Below, piece by piece: positions 25,026 to 32,777 of a stretch of 64,000 nucleotides of DNA. The notes under the pieces were generated by a model. That model was not told the origin of the DNA. It saw nothing but the letters and a program-made list of their open reading frames with translations, and ran no database searches. Source of the stretch: CALAGB01 sp963713965 (GTDB lineage Bacteria > Chloroflexota > Chloroflexia > Thermomicrobiales > Thermomicrobiaceae); the NCBI GenBank assembly GCA_963713965.1, contig OY970217.1, positions 1,922,001-1,986,000 on the forward strand, in the 5' to 3' direction. Each line of letters begins with the position of its first letter. Positions within the stretch are counted from its first letter, which is position 1. The position numbers and the translations under genes were made by a program.

Positions 25026-26878
25026 CCTCGCCACGTGATGTGCCCCGTATACGTGCAGTCGAGGTGGCAGATTCAACGAGCGTCTCAACCCGTCGCCACG
25101 TCAGCCAGATCGTCAGCGAACAACCGAAGCTGATGGATGTCCAGCCGGGGACGCGGACGGCGCGGTGCATAGGGCGCGACGCGTACGACCGTCAGCCATT
25201 CATCTGGCTGCGGATCCCACAGCGCCAGTTGTGGTGACTGATACGGTGTCTCGAAGCGGTGTTCCTCAACGACCGTCGCCAATCGGCAAAGGCGATCGTG
25301 AGATGCTCACCATAGAGCCAAAAAGCGACGGCATCGCCAGCCAGTCCTCGTTCCCCATACAGTCGCCAATGCCGAAAGCGCACATACCCGGCACGGTTGA
25401 GGACACGACCGAAGCGGGTCGCGTAGAAGATGCGATGGAGTTCCTCCGGCGTATAGTGCCGGCCATGGACCCAGCCCAACACCTCGGCGGGACTATGTCG
25501 CTCATCCTCGCGCTCCCGATGCGCCCAGTGGACCTGGTAGTTGTAGTCGGCCACCCACTGATCGTGCAGCGTGAGCAGATCCGCCCACGTGGTGGCCTGC
25601 GCGAAGTGCCAATCGGCCATGCGCCGCTGTACGTTGAAGGCCGTTTCGATGTAAGACTGCCATGATTGCCGCGGCTCGATCATTAGTTTCAGGATGCCCA
25701 AGCGGTCGTAGATGTGCTGCGCTTGCTTGGCACGGAACACCCCGCCGCCGTCGCTGACGAGCGCTTCCGGTGCGCCGTGCTGGCGAATGGCAGCGAAGAG
25801 GACCATCAGGTAGGCGGAGAGATCCTGCCGACGCGAGATGCCACTCGCCAAGATGGCCCGGCTGTAGTTCTCCAGGATGGAGATGCAGTAGATCCGCTCG
25901 TCATCGAGGTGGTGGTCCAGATACCGGATATCGACGGTCCAGTACTGGTGGCGACGACTCGCCCGAAACGGCATCGGCTTGGGCTCCCGCGCAGCGCGTG
26001 CGGGACCCCGCAGGCCATAGAGCCGGCGGTTGAGCGCCAGGATGCGACCGCAGGTGCGGGGAGCGAGCTCGATGCCCAGCTGCTTGAGGGCAGCATGGAT
26101 CCGGAACTCGCCCAGTTCGGAATTCTCCTGCAGCTCACGCACGATGGCCATCGTCCGCAGGTCGACCTTACGGACACCGGGCTTGCGTGCGTGGGACTTG
26201 TCGTCCAATCCATAGACGCCCTCCGCGATCCAGCGGCGCAGCGTGACGTGCACCGTCTCACGGCTGATCTCCAGATAGCCGGCGATGCTCTGCTTGTTCC
26301 ACCCCTCACTGTGCAACCGAATGATCGCCAGGCGCAGTTCCGCCGGATCGGCGATCTGGTGATACGGCAGATAGCGGCGGGGCATGCTGCTTGGACGTGA
26401 CTCTTCAGCCAGGATGCGCTTGATCGTGTGTGCACTGGGTCGGCGACCGAAGCGCACTTCACAGATCGAGGCGATCTCATTTGGTCGGAAGGCGGGGTAT
26501 TCGGCCTTCAGCGTGAGGATCGCCTGACGGATCTCGACTGGCAAGCGGTGCGGTGCGGCCGGCGTGGAAGCGAAGAGGCTGGCCATGCCGTGGGTATCGA
26601 AACGCGCGGCCTGCCGGTAGAGCGTCCGCTCGGGTGCGCCGGTCTGGCGCGCCCGTTCGGCTGCGGAGTGCCCGAAGAGCACGACCGGGCGCAGCAGCTC
26701 ATAGGTGAGCTGCTCGGGGAAACGACTGAGCAACTGCAATTGCTGCCAGTCGTTGGTTGGTTCCACACGCGGACGTCTGGTTTTCGGCATGACCACGCTG
26801 CTTCCGACGATAGCAGGTCGCCGTGCTACGGTCTCGTCACGGATACTGCAACAATGTGTCAGGTATCACGTGGCGAGG
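25026..26878 (-). mobile_element. IS copy 2 with terminal inverted repeats
   Basis: The left end CCTCGCCACGTGATG (25026-25040) mirrors the right end, which reads CCTCGCCACGTGATACCTGA on the minus strand (26854-26878). The 15 outer bases match perfectly, giving an element of about 1.85 kb. The inner TIR motif TGACACAT is kept at the right end but not clearly at the left. It encodes one DDE transposase. Copy 1 lies about 2.1 kb away in the same orientation. No convincing target-site duplication is visible. Confidence 0.8.
25192..26796 (-). CDS. DDE (rve-type) transposase, C-terminus frameshifted
   Basis: A 534-residue protein. The N-terminal helix-turn-helix segments include 'ERARQTGAPERTLYRQAARF' and 'GWNKQSIAGYLEISRETVH'. 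An integrase-type core follows with likely catalytic residues D in 'YWTVDIRYLDHH', D in ALVSDGGGVF and E in 'SYIETAFNVQRRM'. Relative to copy 1, about 50 bases are missing near 25275 and the frame changes after 'LTIAFAD'. The true C-terminal sequence (RFETPYQSPQLALWDPQ) continues in another frame to about 25085. The catalytic core is intact, but the protein probably ends in an aberrant tail, so activity is doubtful. I cannot assign a precise IS family (IS481/IS3-like fold). Confidence 0.8.
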   Translation of the reverse strand: MVMPKTRRPRVEPTNDWQQLQLLSRFPEQLTYELLRPVVLFGHSAAERARQTGAPERTLYRQAARFDTHGMASLFASTPAAPHRLPVEIRQAILTLKAEYPAFRPNEIASICEVRFGRRPSAHTIKRILAEESRPSSMPRRYLPYHQIADPAELRLAIIRLHSEGWNKQSIAGYLEISRETVHVTLRRWIAEGVYGLDDKSHARKPGVRKVDLRTMAIVRELQENSELGEFRIHAALKQLGIELAPRTCGRILALNRRLYGLRGPARAAREPKPMPFRASRRHQYWTVDIRYLDHHLDDERIYCISILENYSRAILASGISRRQDLSAYLMVLFAAIRQHGAPEALVSDGGGVFRAKQAQHIYDRLGILKLMIEPRQSWQSYIETAFNVQRRMADWHFAQATTWADLLTLHDQWVADYNYQVHWAHREREDERHSPAEVLGWVHGRHYTPEELHRIFYATRFGRVLNRAGYVRFRHWRLYGERGLAGDAVAFWLYGEHLTIAFADWRRSLRNTASRHRISHHNWRCGIRSQMNG

Positions 26879-26928
26879 TGTCATCAGCCAACCGGCGCCG
26901 GCCTGCACGGGAACACGGTCCAACGCCC

Positions 26929-27786
26929 TCAATCGACGTCGATCAGCATTCCGTCGAAGGCGAATTCGATCGCCCGACCCTCAGCCGCCAGCTGCTCCTG
27001 TAGGCGCAGTAAATCGTCAAATGAGAGCCCGTCCGGCTCCTCAACGTGGGAGAGAACCGTTCGTTTGGCGCCAAGCACATCCACGATTGAGAGAGTCTGC
27101 GCGAATGTGGCCTCATGGCGCAGGATCGGATGGTCGGCTGGAACGCGGCGCTCGCCCGTAAACGGCTCGAACTCCACCACGCCCATCGGGAGGACCGCCA
27201 GGTCCAGACCTCGTACCCGCTCTGGTGGAACCCAGCCAAGCGTTTCGTCCGGCGCGAGCAGCACGCGTCGATTCGACGTCTCGATCAAGAACGCGTAGAC
27301 GTAGTCCTCAGCCAGGCGGAAGGGTTCGACCACCGCATCCCCGATGGTGACATGCTCGCCGTCGGCGAGCTCGATCAGACGTACCGTCCCCTGCTTTTCC
27401 ATGAAGGCCAGGTGATCCCAACTCGCCAGCCGATGGCGGAAGTCGATAGCGACTTGCTGTGGCAGGTAGATGTCGGTCCGCTGCTGAAGCGGTGGCCAGT
27501 TTCGCCAATCAACGTTGCGCGTCTCGAACACCCGGCGACCCATCACGTGATCCGGATGCCAGTGGGAATAGAAGCAGGCGTTGATGGTGGTGACGCGTGA
27601 GTGGTTGAGCTGATCCTTGATCTCTTCTGGTGTGTCGATGAGGATGTCCGGCCCGTGCAGAAAGACGCTCGGCCCCGACCTACTATAGGGGACGCCTTTC
27701 TCACGTGCCTCGACACACACGGGACATTCGCATCCTGGCCGGGGCGTAGTGATCGCGCCGCCGGAACCCAGAATCTCGATCTGCAT
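26929..27786 (-). CDS. MBL-fold metallo-hydrolase (PhnP-like)
   Basis: A 285-residue metallo-beta-lactamase-fold protein. It starts MQIEILGSGGAITTPRPGC, with a CECPVC cysteine pair early on as in PhnP-type phosphodiesterases. The metal-binding 'SHWHPDH' follows at about residue 80, then 'LLAPDETLGW' and a late histidine in 'VLSHVEEPDGL'. The usual D in H-x-H-x-D-H is present. PhnP hydrolyses cyclic ribose phosphates, but the broader family also includes tRNA-processing and lipid-acting enzymes, so the substrate is open. No phn genes are near. Its stop lies 51 bases from the IS right end. Confidence 0.85.
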   Translation of the reverse strand: MQIEILGSGGAITTPRPGCECPVCVEAREKGVPYSRSGPSVFLHGPDILIDTPEEIKDQLNHSRVTTINACFYSHWHPDHVMGRRVFETRNVDWRNWPPLQQRTDIYLPQQVAIDFRHRLASWDHLAFMEKQGTVRLIELADGEHVTIGDAVVEPFRLAEDYVYAFLIETSNRRVLLAPDETLGWVPPERVRGLDLAVLPMGVVEFEPFTGERRVPADHPILRHEATFAQTLSIVDVLGAKRTVLSHVEEPDGLSFDDLLRLQEQLAAEGRAIEFAFDGMLIDVD

Positions 27787-27870
27787 GCGTCACGCTCCGA
27801 TCAGGTCATGCGGAACGATGCATCGACGTGCCCACCCGCATCCTGATTCGCACTCTGCGTGCGACCGCCG

Positions 27871-28284
27871 CTAGCTGTCACTCTGGTGGATGAAGAGGGG
27901 CTGCATGTTCCAGTGGGAGAGGAGCTCAGCAATGAGGTTGCGCAGCTGCTGGTCGGTCAAATCTGACGGCACCGGCCGAACGCCGCCGAACGGGAGCCCG
28001 GCGAACTTCTCTTTGTTGGCGCTGGAGCGGACGTCGTTGCGCCACCCAACCATGTTGATCTGCGCGAAGAGTTGCTGCCCATCGGTGATGAAGTAGAGCC
28101 CGTAGGCCGGATCGAGCATCAATCCGAAGTAGCCGCCGTATTCGACGTTGTCCATGACGACTGGGTAACCGGGATCGGTTCGCGTCTCGTACGTCTTCGC
28201 CACTTCACGCAGCATCGGCATGACTCGAACCCGTAACCGCTCCAGGTCGGCGACTCCACGCATCTCCGTCGATTCAGCGCTCAT
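27871..28284 (-). CDS. hypothetical protein, 137 residues
   Basis: A soluble protein of unknown family. The conserved-looking part is 'DNVEYGGYFGLMLDPAYGLY' followed by 'FAQINMVGWRNDVRSSANKE'. The frame is open to 28356, but GGAGAG upstream of the ATG at 28284 and the natural-looking N-terminus (MSAESTEMRGVADLERLR) favour the shorter form. No signal peptide, membrane segment or catalytic motif stands out. It lies 68 bases after the YczE-like gene on the same strand and could share its transcript. Confidence 0.65.
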   Translation of the reverse strand: MSAESTEMRGVADLERLRVRVMPMLREVAKTYETRTDPGYPVVMDNVEYGGYFGLMLDPAYGLYFITDGQQLFAQINMVGWRNDVRSSANKEKFAGLPFGGVRPVPSDLTDQQLRNLIAELLSHWNMQPLFIHQSDS

Positions 28285-28352
28285 TCCAGATCTTCTCTCC
28301 TGCCCGACTCGATTCAAGGGCCGGACGATTCTCAACGCACCGAAAGCGCGCG

Positions 28353-29012
28353 TCAATTTCCAACGTCGCTTCGCATTCGCCGGCGAGAGCGCGGGACGGC
28401 ACCTTTCCCGCCGCGGGTCGAGAGCCCAAAGACGCGGAAACCGATCCCCACCGCTGGGCCGACCACCAGCGCGAAAATAACGGTACCGATCCCGAAATCC
28501 CCGCCCAGGATGATCCCGATGATGACAACCACTACCTCGATCATCCAGCGATTGACATGGACCGGCAGACCGGTGATCTCGGTGAGTGCCAGCATGAAGG
28601 AGTCACGCGGCCCGGCGCCCAGCCCGCTACTAATATACATGCCGGACGCCAGACCAATCACGATGACGGCTGCTACCAGCATCAGAATGCGTAGTGGATA
28701 GGGACCGGCCTTGTCCATCAGCCCCGTTCCCAGGATGAAGTCGACGAAAAAGCCCACCAGAACCATGTTGAGGACGGTTCCAATGCCAGGAGCGATGCCG
28801 ACCGCCCAGCTCACCAACAACATAATCAAACCGGTGATCTGGGTCGCCTGTCCAATGGTGATGGGTGTTTGACGCGAGATGCCGTCGCTCAGGACGGTCC
28901 AGGAGTTGGCTCCGAGATTGCTCTGCAGAGTCAGCACCACCGCGCAAGCAAAGAAGAAGAGGCCGGAGATCAGGATGATGAGGCGGGCGGACAGATTCAG
29001 CCAGGTGGCCAT
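28353..29012 (-). CDS. YczE/YyaS-like integral membrane protein
   Basis: About 219 residues from the ATG at 29012 (MATWLNLSARLIILISGLF). The frame is open to 29120 with other possible starts at 29093 and 29120, but the extra 36 residues are polar and the shorter form matches the roughly 215 residues of Bacillus YczE. Five hydrophobic segments are visible, with the family-typical 'LQSNLGANSWTVLSDGIS', 'GQATQITGLIMLL' and 'SSGLGAGPRDSFMLAL' loops. YczE proteins are membrane proteins of poorly defined function, in one case needed for polyketide/surfactin-type production. A basic tail (RSRRRMRSDVGN) is probably cytoplasmic. Confidence 0.8.
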   Translation of the reverse strand: MATWLNLSARLIILISGLFFFACAVVLTLQSNLGANSWTVLSDGISRQTPITIGQATQITGLIMLLVSWAVGIAPGIGTVLNMVLVGFFVDFILGTGLMDKAGPYPLRILMLVAAVIVIGLASGMYISSGLGAGPRDSFMLALTEITGLPVHVNRWMIEVVVVIIGIILGGDFGIGTVIFALVVGPAVGIGFRVFGLSTRGGKGAVPRSRRRMRSDVGN

Positions 29013-29275
29013 GTCCCAATGGCGTACTTCTCGCAGACGAATCTCTCTGCTCCGGTCCGCCACCCTCAACGCCGAAGCGCGCAAGCCTGCCATCAAGACG
29101 AAATCCCCACCCAGGTGCATTCACGTGCGAGCCACGCTCCACCAGTCGCGGCTCGCCGCACTATACCACGCACCATCAGCCGGTCGAGGATGTCGATCGG
29201 CATACACTGAACACGTGTCAGGGCTCATACTTGCGGCATCTGAATTGCCCCAATGACTCAGAGAGGATAGACAGC

Positions 29276-29755
29276 ATGAAGGATTCGCATGAAGACACAG
29301 CGGGCATCATCGCGCCGCCGCCCTTGATCTATGGCGGCACCCTGACGCTCGGGATCATCCTGCACCGACTCATTCCGATCCATCTCCCTCCGCAGCGATC
29401 CGGCTCGTTGCGGCGCGTCCTCGGCATGATCCTGATCGCGGGAGGCCTGTTTCAGGCGCTCTGGGCGGCTTTCACGATGTACCGGTCAGGCAATAACCCG
29501 GAACCGAGCCATCCCGTCGTCTCATTGGTGGAACATGGTCCTTTCCGCTTCAGTCGCAACCCGATCTACGTTGCACTGACCGCCTGCTATCTGGGCATGA
29601 GCCTGCTGTTGGGGACACTCTGGCACTTGATTCTCCTGCCAGGACTGCTGTCGATCATGCAGTGGGGCGTGGTGCGGCGTGAAGAGACGTATTTGGCACA
29701 ACGATTTGGAGACAACTACCGAGACTACAGCACGCGGGTGCGACGCTGGTTGTAG
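29276..29755 (+). CDS. isoprenylcysteine carboxyl methyltransferase-like membrane protein
   Basis: A 159-residue membrane protein of the ICMT/PEMT-like methyltransferase group. Two or three N-terminal hydrophobic segments are followed by the SAM-binding signature 'VEHGPFRFSRNPIYVAL', then a hydrophobic pair and 'RREETYLAQRFGDNYRDYST', the usual E-E-x-x-L-x-x-x-F-G-x-x-Y motif. I choose the ATG at 29276 (MKDSHEDTAG) with GAGAGGA upstream over the longer frame from 29231. Bacterial members methylate lipids or small thiols; the substrate is unknown. It stands alone between divergent and convergent neighbours. Confidence 0.85.
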   Translation: MKDSHEDTAGIIAPPPLIYGGTLTLGIILHRLIPIHLPPQRSGSLRRVLGMILIAGGLFQALWAAFTMYRSGNNPEPSHPVVSLVEHGPFRFSRNPIYVALTACYLGMSLLLGTLWHLILLPGLLSIMQWGVVRREETYLAQRFGDNYRDYSTRVRRWL

Positions 29756-29864
29756 CGCGCATTGCGGGTGTTGTGCTCGTCTACGCGCCACGACCTCAAC
29801 CACTTGTGGGGATCACTGGTTGCACGCAGGAATCGGTGGACGGTTGGCGGAAAACAGCGCGTCG

Positions 29865-30440
29865 TCAGCGGCGTGTAGAGTAGGGAAGCCCGGCCTGAAT
29901 CTGCCGTTCCGAGGTCGGTCGCACGAGGTAGTGGAGGGTGATGGCGCCCAGTGTGATCTGATCGCCGTCCCGCAAAATGGCGGAGCGCACCGGACTGCCG
30001 TTGATGCGCGTACCGTTGCGACTCTCGCGGTCGACAAGCTCATGACGGCCATCGGGACGCAGCGTGACCTCGGCGTGATAAGCGGAGACCGTGGGATGGT
30101 CTAAGACCACGTCGTTATTGGGGTAACGTCCGATACGCACGCGCTGCTGGTTCAGGGACACGCTCTTGCCGGCGACGATCAGCCGTGGCGTATTGTCCTC
30201 CCCCTTGGGGATGAAATCGAAGCGCACGAGCCGCTCCCAGAAGCCGTCCATCACGTCGATGACGTCGGGCGCATAGAGGGCGACTGGAACCGCCAGGACG
30301 AAGAAGAAGGCGGCACCCGAGACGTAGCCGAGCGGATCGTTCTCTTCAAGCTGGGCACGACGATAGAGCCAGACGAGTTCGCCAGCCCAAACGATGACTC
30401 CCAGGAATACGAAGATGGTCAGCACCGTGTGCCCGCTCAT
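29865..30440 (-). CDS. membrane-anchored FHA domain protein
   Basis: A 191-residue protein. Two N-terminal hydrophobic segments ('VLTIFVFLGVIVWAGELVWL' and 'GAAFFFVLAVPVALYA') anchor it. The cytoplasmic C-terminal half is a forkhead-associated domain: 'VRIGRYPNNDVVLDHPTVSA', then YHAEVTL and 'RESRNGTRING', with the phosphothreonine-binding R, S and N positions conserved. FHA domains recognise phosphothreonine peptides, so a Ser/Thr kinase partner elsewhere in the genome is expected. The frame is open to 30587, but the ATG at 30440 has AGAAAGG just upstream and begins the hydrophobic segment. The region toward 30586 is shared with a divergent gene. Confidence 0.88.
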   Translation of the reverse strand: MSGHTVLTIFVFLGVIVWAGELVWLYRRAQLEENDPLGYVSGAAFFFVLAVPVALYAPDVIDVMDGFWERLVRFDFIPKGEDNTPRLIVAGKSVSLNQQRVRIGRYPNNDVVLDHPTVSAYHAEVTLRPDGRHELVDRESRNGTRINGSPVRSAILRDGDQITLGAITLHYLVRPTSERQIQAGLPYSTRR

Positions 30441-30585
30441 GCCTTTCTCCCTTCCTGCCGGTGAAGGGCAGTATAACGTCAATTGTAACGATCGTCGCGC
30501 CAACGTGACCGTATGACAACGATCGGGTACGGACTCTTTGTCACAGTATGCTTGAGCGAGAGTCAATCCCGGAGGGAGTGGACAC

Positions 30586-30903
30586 ATGGAAGATCGAGAT
30601 CGGGCCGAAATCCTCGCAGAGATTCTGCGCGAGCGGATGCCCTCCGTTCAGCACATTATCGACGAGTGGAGTGTGCCGGAAGCCGAAGCGGTCAACCACG
30701 CTCAGATCAAGGACCTGATCTGGCAGATTGCCGCACCGCTGGGCCTTTCTATGCTGGGGTTCAGTGTGTCGGAGCGAGCCCGCAACGAAGATCCTGGTGA
30801 CATTGACTTGATGCAGGCAAGAGCCCTCTTCGCCAGGGCGGGGGAGGAGTCGGGCGCGCTACTCGAGCACTTCCTCACCGTCGCTCACGGACTCCGCTTC
30901 TAG
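30586..30903 (+). CDS. hypothetical protein, 105 residues
   Basis: A small, acidic, mostly helical protein (MEDRDRAEILAEILRERM) with no membrane segment and no family I know. GGAGGGAG lies about 7 bases before the ATG. Its last 45 bases overlap the 3' end of the convergent gene at 30859-31491, so the two share antisense 3' ends. The role is unknown. Confidence 0.65.
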   Translation: MEDRDRAEILAEILRERMPSVQHIIDEWSVPEAEAVNHAQIKDLIWQIAAPLGLSMLGFSVSERARNEDPGDIDLMQARALFARAGEESGALLEHFLTVAHGLRF

Positions 30904-31491
30904 CAGGGGATCGGCAGGGGTATCGACGCTCTCCGCGTCCTCTTCATGCTCCTCAGAGGCTTCGTCCTCTTCGTCGCATCGTTCCACCAGCAGCCGAATC
31001 GAGGTGATCACGCCCTTGTCGTTGGCGGGCGTTGCCTCAAGGCGCGCGATCGAGCGTAAGAACTCTTGAGCGACGATTTCACCTCGTTGGTGATAGGGCG
31101 CGTTGGAGGCGTTGTGCCAGGCGTCGGCCAGGCAGACGAGGAGCGTGCGCGCGTGCTGAGGCATCAGTTCGTTTACCACCATGGCCAGCGTGGCCCTGGC
31201 GGCCTCATCCGATTTGGGATGGCCGATGAAGGTGACTGAGAGCCCGAAAATGGCTGGGACGCCAATGTCGGCGGGGACGCGACCGACCAGAAGTCGTAGA
31301 AGCTCGCGCTGATCGGAGCGCACGACGTCCCAGAAGAGGGGCGAGTAACGCAGGAAGGCGCGTCGATAGTCCGTTTCTTCCGACGGCCCGCTGAAATAGG
31401 CGATCCACTGCCGCGCGCGTTCGTCACGCAGTTCCGCGGTGGTGGGAAGTTGGGCGGATTTTTCCTGCCGCGGCCGGCCGAAGATCGGCAC
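30859..31491 (-). CDS. hypothetical protein with acidic C-terminal tail
   Basis: A 210-residue soluble protein starting MPIFGRPRQEKSAQL. The middle is helical ('YRRAFLRYSPLFWDVVRSDQ'). The last 40 residues are very acidic (CDEEDEASEEHEEDAES and onward) and probably disordered. No family is recognised. The tail-to-tail 45-base overlap with the 105-residue gene covers exactly the acidic-tail codons, so part of this tail may be a by-product of the overlapping coding sequence. Confidence 0.65.
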   Translation of the reverse strand: MPIFGRPRQEKSAQLPTTAELRDERARQWIAYFSGPSEETDYRRAFLRYSPLFWDVVRSDQRELLRLLVGRVPADIGVPAIFGLSVTFIGHPKSDEAARATLAMVVNELMPQHARTLLVCLADAWHNASNAPYHQRGEIVAQEFLRSIARLEATPANDKGVITSIRLLVERCDEEDEASEEHEEDAESVDTPADPLLEAESVSDGEEVLE

Positions 31492-31767
31492 AGTCGACGT
31501 CCTGCTCTCCTCGGATCGCGCACATCACGCGATCATCTCTGATGTTGCCGCATAACGATAGCAGACCGCGGCGGGCAATGCCGTGCTCGAGTCGCGAGAA
31601 AGTGGCGATCGCGGTTGGCCTCCGGCAATGATTTCATCCTGTCGCTCGTGATGGAAGGGCCGACGCCCAACTCTATGCAGGTGAAGATCCTTCCCTTCGG
31701 AGCGATCCAACCACTGCCGTCATGCCTCAAAACCATTCGCCATTGAACAGCCCACACATATCTGCTC

Positions 31768-31796
31768 TTGACATTTTTTACTGACACCTGTAAATA
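31768..31796 (+). promoter_or_regulatory. promoter of the ArsR-type regulator gene
   Basis: TTGACA (31768-31773) and TAAATA (31791-31796) are separated by 17 bases, about 30 bases before the start codon at 31826. The rest of the 334-base gap from 31492 shows nothing recognisable. Confidence 0.65.
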
Positions 31797-31807
31797 ATAA
31801 CTGACAC
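31780..31807. promoter_or_regulatory. direct-repeat operator candidate
   Basis: Two identical ACTGACAC octamers (31780-31787 and 31800-31807) lie 20 bases apart. They flank the -10, and a third partial CTGACA lies at 31819-31824. Two-turn spacing over a promoter suggests binding of a dimeric regulator, plausibly the ArsR-type product itself. Confidence 0.4.
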
Positions 31808-31825
31808 ATAGAAATTGAGGCTGAC

Positions 31826-32188
31826 ATGGATGGCTCGACGTTGTCGGGTGACGAATTGCTCCAGGTTCTGAACGCTATGGCCAATCCGCACCGTTTGCGT
31901 ATTCTCGCTCGACTTTCGGCTGGGCGCGACTATGTCAGCCACCTCGCGCGAGAGATCGGGATGAGTCGTCCGCTGTTGCACATGCATCTGCAACGTTTGG
32001 AGGCGGCGGGGTTGGTAGTTGGGGCGCTAGAGCTTTCGGAGGACGGGAAGGCGATGAAGTATTACTCGGTGACTCCGTTCGCGATCGGTCTGACCCCAGA
32101 GCGCGTCGCTGAAGCGGTGCGCACGCTGTCTGACGAAACGCGGTCCGGAGATGGAAGCTCACGTGAAGTATCGGGAGGAGATCGATGA
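31826..32188 (+). CDS. ArsR-type winged-helix regulator
   Basis: A 120-residue DNA-binding protein. The ArsR-like core runs 'LLQVLNAMANPHRLRILARL' and 'HLAREIGMSRPLLHMHLQRL', where the recognition helix carries SRPLLHMHL, then the wing 'GKAMKYYSVTPFAI'. No clear cysteine metal site is seen, so it may sense a non-metal signal or act without a metal. It overlaps the next gene by 4 bases (ATGA), and the MMPL transporter follows. That order suggests the regulator controls export by the MMPL protein. The -35/-10 and direct repeats upstream suggest autoregulation. Confidence 0.85.
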   Translation: MDGSTLSGDELLQVLNAMANPHRLRILARLSAGRDYVSHLAREIGMSRPLLHMHLQRLEAAGLVVGALELSEDGKAMKYYSVTPFAIGLTPERVAEAVRTLSDETRSGDGSSREVSGGDR

Positions 32189-32523
32189 CCGTCGTGAATC
32201 TGGTTCAAGCGGCAGCTCCACCACCGTTGTTGGACTCCGCCGATTTCTGGAATGGATGGGGGAGTGTCGTCGTCGCCCTGGGCATCGTGCTCTCCGTTGC
32301 GATCCTCCTCGGGATTGTGAGTTGGCAATTCTTCACAGTGTGGCGCGCGCGCACCAACGCTCGCGTTTCATTGGCCGAGCATGACGCCTATCGTCAGCTG
32401 GCTGAGGATGCCACAGCGGCGCAGAAGCTGTTCGCGGAGCAGCAGCACAGAATCGTGGAGGATCTCGCCGAACTGCGAGACCGAGTCGCGTCAATTGAGC
32501 AGATGCTGCGCGAGGTTGATTGA
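32185..32523 (+). CDS. small membrane protein with coiled-coil tail
   Basis: A 112-residue protein. One strong transmembrane segment ('GSVVVALGIVLSVAILLGIV') is followed by a long helical region ('AEHDAYRQLAEDATAAQKLF' onward) with heptad-like spacing that looks like a coiled coil. It starts within the stop codon of the ArsR gene (ATGA), so it is translationally coupled to the regulator. No family is recognised. It may be an accessory or sensor subunit for the regulator or for the MMPL transporter downstream. Confidence 0.75.
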   Translation: MTVVNLVQAAAPPPLLDSADFWNGWGSVVVALGIVLSVAILLGIVSWQFFTVWRARTNARVSLAEHDAYRQLAEDATAAQKLFAEQQHRIVEDLAELRDRVASIEQMLREVD

Positions 32524-32713
32524 GCTCAGCCACATGAGCGGAATAGGGACCGGTTGGGAGGCCTGACCATGTGATGAAAAGAATGCGTCTGGCGAAGTGC
32601 GGTTACACCTCGCCAGAACTCGTAACCCTCGAGTCCATGTTCGCGTTGAGCGATGCCTGGCCCCAAAGGCTTCCACGAAAAGGATAGCCAGGTTGACCTC
32701 CACGCGCTAGTGG

Positions 32714-32757
32714 CGCGTCATGTCCAGTGGTCCGAAGACCATGGGATTCATGACGCG
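32714..32757. repeat. inverted repeat before the MMPL gene
   Basis: CGCGTCATG (32714-32722) and CATGACGCG (32749-32757) form a perfect 9-base stem around a 26-base loop that ends at the AGGAGG ribosome binding site (about 32759-32764). It could be an operator or an RNA hairpin affecting translation. The unusually long gap from this AGGAGG to the ATG at 32778 makes the site worth noting. Confidence 0.45.
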
Positions 32758-32777
32758 TAGGAGGTCTATCTGCGACC

